Of a stretch of DNA of 64,000 bases, positions 59,260 through 64,000 are shown piece by piece (position 1 is the stretch's first letter; each line of letters starts with the position of its first letter). Made by a program: the position numbers and the translations under genes. This DNA is from Nautilus pompilius. Its lineage: Eukaryota > Mollusca > Cephalopoda > Nautilida > Nautilidae. A model generated the notes under the pieces. That model was not told where the DNA came from, searched no databases, and saw nothing but the letters and a program-made list of their open reading frames with translations. Location of the stretch: the NCBI GenBank assembly GCA_018389105.1, contig JACATO010002186.1, positions 4,416,501 through 4,480,500 of the forward strand, read 5' to 3'.

Positions 59260-61875
59260 CGGTGTTAGATAATTGATTAAATTAGTGTATAAATTAAAAA
59301 AAAAAAAAATGTAAAAAACTAAACAGCAACGGGGGAAGAATATTCGAGTTCACTTTGCTTCTTCTTGGACAAAACCTACGTCGTCTGCTTTTAACCAATT
59401 CCCCTAGAGAGAGAGAGAAAGTGAAAGTAGTCTCTGAAATTATTCTTATTAACAGTATTTAGGAACACTGAGATAATAATCAGCGTAATGTGTGTTCGTA
59501 TACGACAGAAATACAACAAGCTAACATGAAGAAGATTTCGTAAACAAAATTGGGGGAAAGAAATGAAGGAAAATTCCATCGCCGTACGGTATTATCACAA
59601 GTTTGGTAAATAAATGTAGGTATTTACTCGTTCTTCTTTCTCACCGCAACAGCAACCGTGACAGATAGTTTTGCATCTGTTTAATAGATGCTTTTTTACT
59701 CTTTTGCTTTTCGTGTAAGATCGTGAAAATAACAAACCCTCCCTGTAACAAGGCGCCTCCCCACCCGGGGGGGGGGGGTTGTTGTTGTTGTTGTTGTTTT
59801 TGTTTTAAGTAAGAATTAAAATCGTTAAAAATTGTTTTTTAAAGTCAGTTCTGCAGCATATAATGTGTTTAAGGGGGGGTGTGTGAAAACTGGTGTTGAG
59901 GTATAAATAGAGGGACGTGTTTTTGTGGTCTAGATAAGAAGCAGATGCCCGAGCCTGTAGAGAGACAGACACTGCAGCAGCCCGCACTCTAAATGCCCCC
60001 CTCCCCTGTGTTATTTTGTGGCACTTTTTCCTTGTCAGTATCAGTTCGTTTTTTTTTTTCTTTCTGTCTTCTCTGTAAAATGATGCCGATCATCATCATC
60101 GCCATCATGGTAGTGAGTACGGGAGATGTCGCTTGCATCTAGCAACTATCACGGTTAGTTTCAGCCTGTGTGTTGGCACTTTCCACTGGGTGATCTTGAT
60201 CTAAGTGAGCTTATCACCCCATACCTGGTCATCCATCACTCGCCATAAAGCGCAGGGCAACTTAATAATAAAATAATGTAATACTATAGACCCCCTTCCT
60301 GAAAAAGATGAGCTTGTTCATGATTTGCATATCTAGCCATTTTCTCCATTATCAAATAGGGTGCCATTCATGGACTCATTTTTCCAAGAAAGTGATGATG
60401 CTGTAAGAATGTTGTAGCCAAGATATTTTTCCATTTACTCAGAATCAGGTAACTGATTGATCCAAGACTGTATATTGCCAGCAATTTTTCAATATTTGTA
60501 GGTATAATTTATTGAATAATTTGTTTGTTTAGGGAGGAAGGTCTGTTCACTGCACATCAACATCCTGCCACTATCACAAAAATTTTATACAGTACCATAA
60601 GCGTGGTAATGCAGAAAAAAATTTTTTAACGACACTAGCAAATATTTCTAAAATAAATTGAATGACCTTAATATGATTTCCTAAGCTTAAAAGTATAATT
60701 TTTTTCTACCATATAAAAGCAAAAAAATGACTGCTACAAATCAAGCAAAATACGAATGTCTCTTTTCAGTAACTCATTTATACTCATGGAATTTTTCCAT
60801 CCAAGTTTCCTAACATTTCAAAGAACAGTACTTCTCAAATAATGATAATTCATCTGATCATGGTTGTTTTAACATCCTTTTTTTTTTTTTTTTTTAAGAA
60901 ATAATATCTTGTGCACAAATGAATATAAAATAAAAGGTCAGGTTGCTTCTTTCAGTTTGATTAGTTTCTTTTGGTGCAATTTTTAATTTCAGATTTGTGC
61001 CTAACTTATGATTTTCTAAATTTTAAAATTTTTGAAGAGTATCTGCATTGCATAAGTGTAAAAAATCAAATCCATGAAACATAAACAGGTCTGCTATCAC
61101 TGTACACACAAAATGGGGTGTTTTCTGTCAGATTTGTGTTAACTGCCAGAAATTTCTTTTAGCTCTTGCAGCATAGAGTTGGCTATATCAGAAAAGTTGG
61201 TTAATGGAAGTTATTGCATACATTGTGAATAAAAGCTGTTGCCATATTTAAAACAATTATGGCAGGGATCAGTAATTAAAACTAAATCACAGTTAAATTA
61301 TCTTTTGGTTTAAATATGCTTAAAATCTGAAAAAAAATTTTTTTCACAGATTTAAACTGCAATATTATAAGGATCAAATTATTAAGTCTTTATTCAAGGA
61401 ATATTATCAGATAAGTGTAGTAGCCATTGTACAATTTTTTTTTGCACATTAAAATATTTCAATTAAGATAACATTTTAATATTTATAAATTTTAGTTAAT
61501 CAAAATGTGTTAAAATATATAATGGCACTAAATGCTTTGCTCTGCCATATCAAAATAAGCATAATCAAACTATAGCTAATATTTATTATGATATGGTTAC
61601 AAACAGTACATAAAGGAAAGGGAAAAAAACAAATCTGTATTTGGTAGGGGTGATCACTTGTAGCATTCAAGGTCTGCATCCAGCTCTCAATCACTACTTG
61701 ATCTAGATATTGCCATAGATAAACTAGTGTTGCCTTCATTGCAATTGCATTTTGCACAGCAGTGCAATGGGTGCACTGATCAGAGTTGATAGTCAGGTTT
61801 GCTTTTTGTATACTATATGGGGTTCAGATGTATCCAGAAAAGAAACTACATGTCCTGTTTCTTCTTCCAGGAAGT
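59260..61875. other. Right of the promoter, no gene recognised
   Basis: CpG content falls off gradually to about 60.1 kb. Contains a G12-type run and (GTT)n microsatellite at about 59767-59799, a short ATC-rich stretch at 60088-60110 and poly-T near 60880-60895. No coding exon was identified for the suspected divergent transcript. Confidence 0.5.
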
Positions 61876-61880
61876 CATTT

Positions 61881-62111
61881 CAGAGATATGACAAACTTCA
61901 GTCTTACTGCAGGTTGTATCATCCAATTTACAAAATATCTGATAACAAGGAACTGTTCAGAGATATGACAAACTTTAGTCTTACTGCAGGTTGTATCATC
62001 CAATTTACAAAATATCTGATAACAAGGAACTGTTCAGAGATATGACAAACTTCAGTCTTACTGCAGGTTGTATCATCCAATTTACAAAATATCTGATAAC
62101 AAGGAACTGTT
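61881..62111. repeat. Tandem repeat, three units of 77 bp
   Basis: CAGAGATATGACAAACTTCA begins units at 61881, 61958 and 62035. The units are almost identical (one has TTTAG in place of TTCAG) and each ends AACAAGGAACTGTT. Because 77 is not a multiple of three, the open frames crossing it on both strands change frame from unit to unit and are not coding. Confidence 0.95.
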
Positions 62112-62114
62112 TTC

Positions 62115-63085
62115 TGGAGAGAAATGTAAGTTTCTAAATTTAGGGCATCTCCCAATGAATACCAAGTCAATTCTGATTACCATTCAAGACTATTGCACTG
62201 CAGATACCATGTTTAATTGTTCATTCTAAACACACAGAAAAGGCCTAAAGATGCACTTCACCCTACTTAAGTGTAACCATTAGAAATGAACTTTTAAATG
62301 TGGACTTGTCAAAGAAAAGAACAGATTGCCAATACTGAAAAGACTTGTTCATCATCTGTTAAGCCTACTCTTTTTTCTTTTTTTCTGCATTGCACAACGG
62401 CGTTTTAAATGCAGGTGTTTCTGTCAAGTCAGGGTACTATCCATCAGTGGCTTTCTGGGTTGTTGATTAGCAATGGTAATGTATGTTTTAGTGAAAATGA
62501 ATGATGATATTATGCCCCAAATTATTTATTACTCCAAAAAGATCTGTGGGAATCTCTCTCACTTTGACATAAATCAGAATAGAATTTCCAATTATGCAAT
62601 TGTATACAAATGGTAAAAATATCTTATGTATAGTGTTTCATTTTATCTAGTTGATGTATTAGCACATGCACAATTAACAGTTTCAAAGTAGCAGTCTTTT
62701 TTGTTTGAGTCTCCATAGAATAATTACCTAAGTTGATGTCTAATGTATTACAAATTTGGCATTGAGGACTGTGGACTACTGGTGATTTAGTGTTGAAGAA
62801 TCCAGGATTTTGCTGTAAAACTATTATGGAAAAGTAGACAGAAAATGTGCAATCTTCTTGATGAAGGTAGAACTAGAGATGTATTCCACACTTTGCCATT
62901 TTTTTAGTGCCAGCAAAACCGAGAGACACTGCATTGAAGGATATTGAATGAGTGTCAGAAAAACATTTTCATCTGCTAAAACTGGAGATAACAGAATTTT
63001 CATTTTGGAATGAGAAACCAAAATGCCAAAAAATTGGTCAGTGACTATACCTTAGTGCTAAAGAAACCTTCCACTTATTATTATC
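62115..63085. other. Intergenic AT-rich sequence, nothing recognised
   Basis: May contain the 5' part (LTR or start of gag) of the gypsy element that follows, but no LTR boundary could be seen. Confidence 0.5.
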
Positions 63086-63089
63086 TATT

Positions 63090-64000
63090 ATTATGGTGTC
63101 TGTTTAAACAGGACATTATGAGACAGATTCTCGTGTGGTCCCAATAATGCTCAGATTCAAAACAAACTGTTAAATACATTAGTAGATTTAACATTCAAGT
63201 TGTGCCTGACAGATAGCAACTGCAATGGAAATGATTAACAGGAATGCTAAGGAATTTTGTCCGTTCAATCAGAATAGTAGTTCTAGCAGCATTAATTTCA
63301 TGCTAAAAGTGTTACAAAATGTTACAAGAGTAATGGTTAATATTTAGCTTATTCATGTAAGTTCAAAAAGGCAAAGTGTTTCAAATGTGAAAAGATGAGA
63401 CACATCAGTTCAGCCTGCAAAAGCAGTGTATAGGAGAGACAACACAGGTCTAAAAGAAAAATCTATGAAATAATGCAGAATAGTATGAACAGAACTTTAA
63501 CCCCAAAATCAGAGCAGCCAGATAGAATAAATTGGACAGAAAAGTTTTAGGCATATATTCACTATATGCGACTAGTTTAACAGACAAAAAGAAACGTTCA
63601 ATCAAGATGCTCCAAATGCTTTGAGAGAAGCTGTTGAATGAGAGCTAGAAAAATTAGGGGAAAATGGTATTATTATAAAAACCAAAAAAATCCAAGTTAG
63701 TCAATCCATTAGTTATTGCACCCAAGAGACATAATACTACAAGAATATGTAGGGATTTTAAAGTTACTATAAATCAAGCAGTAGAGGATGAACAGTACCA
63801 ATTATTGATAACTCAAGATCTGTTTTCAGTGCCCAGTGGTTCAAAAGTTTTTAGTAAACATGACCTGCAACATGCCTAATGCTCAATTAAGTATTAAAGA
63901 AGATGGTAGAGAATACCTCATAATAAACACACAAATGATAGTATGGTGTAAAATCTAGTCCTAAATTTTTCAATTCAAAATAGACAAAATTTTGTGGGAA
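63090..64000 (+). pseudogene. Ty3/gypsy retrotransposon relic, gag end to start of RT, cut by window edge
   Basis: A decayed gag C-terminal helix region (LTFKLCLT then IATAMEMINRNAKEF, about 63188-63259) is followed by a complete CCHC zinc knuckle, CFKCEKMRHISSAC (63378-63419). After a further broken stretch come reverse-transcriptase start blocks in order: a GIIIKTK-type segment near 63670, APKRHNTTRICRDFKVTINQ (63720-63779), AVEDEQYQ, a KVFSKHDL block near 63847 (usually KLDL, first catalytic Asp region) and IKEDGREYLIINT near 63894. Frames shift several times, and stops fall in the protease region. It belongs to the K02A2.6-like invertebrate gypsy group by its NQAVEDEQYP-type motif. The catalytic box and the rest of pol lie beyond the window. 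Confidence 0.8.

Noticed and set aside
61881-62111. CRISPR-like direct repeats
   Set aside because: Units are contiguous with no spacers and the genome is eukaryotic.

Overview
The window is animal nuclear DNA: AT-rich, with long introns, GT-AG splice sites, many decayed transposons and almost no intact open reading frames. I recognise one host gene. It is the 5' half of a CYRI (FAM49; CYFIP-related Rac1 interactor) gene on the minus strand. Four coding exons were read directly from the sequence: 32997-32889 (start exon), 31040-30919, 12600-12495 and 6546-6410. Their phases join without a break and give the first 147 or so residues. A probable non-coding first exon lies at about 58930-58854, in a GC-rich promoter region. 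The gene therefore covers nearly the whole window and runs off its left end. The rest of the DUF1394 domain, including the conserved double-arginine Rac1-binding stretch, is not in the window. The species cannot be fixed. The protein reads as an invertebrate-type CYRI, and the mix of a tRNA-derived SINE family with Tc1/mariner, Tigger, piggyBac, hAT, MULE, LINE and Ty3/gypsy remnants would suit a mollusc or similar invertebrate (inference).

Layout from left to right. 1-6409 is the intron after the last visible exon, with a Tc1 remnant at about 3.2-3.8 kb and a SINE at 5.8-6.06 kb. 6547-12494 is an intron holding piggyBac copy 1, a FLYWCH/MULE transposase relic, a possible GIY-YIG fragment and two SINEs. 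12601-30918 is an 18.3-kb intron with SINEs, a promoter-like ETS/YY1 site followed by a 103-codon ORF on the opposite strand at 21.3-21.7 kb, a 30-bp alternating purine/pyrimidine tract, a SCAND3/ZBED5-like hAT relic, an unrecognised exon-like fragment and a minus-strand Tc1 relic. 31041-32888 is a short intron with a mariner relic. 32998-58853 is a 25.9-kb first intron with a 587-bp Tigger-type MITE ending 58 bp from the splice acceptor, a hAT (DUF4371) relic, piggyBac copy 2, a 3.1-kb nearly full-length Tigger/Jerky-like element with perfect target-site TA dinucleotides, a second Tc1/mariner relic, SINEs and a LINE 3' end.

The region from about 58.26 to 59.25 kb is the CpG-rich promoter. 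It appears to drive CYRI leftwards, and a good plus-strand splice donor at 59246 suggests a divergent transcript to the right. 59.25-64 kb has no recognised gene exon. It holds a threefold 77-bp tandem repeat and, at the right edge, the gag zinc knuckle and start of the reverse transcriptase of a decayed Ty3/gypsy element.

The genes do not form a pathway. The window is essentially one regulator of the actin-remodelling Rac1-WAVE axis whose introns hold several kinds of DNA transposon and a few retroelements.
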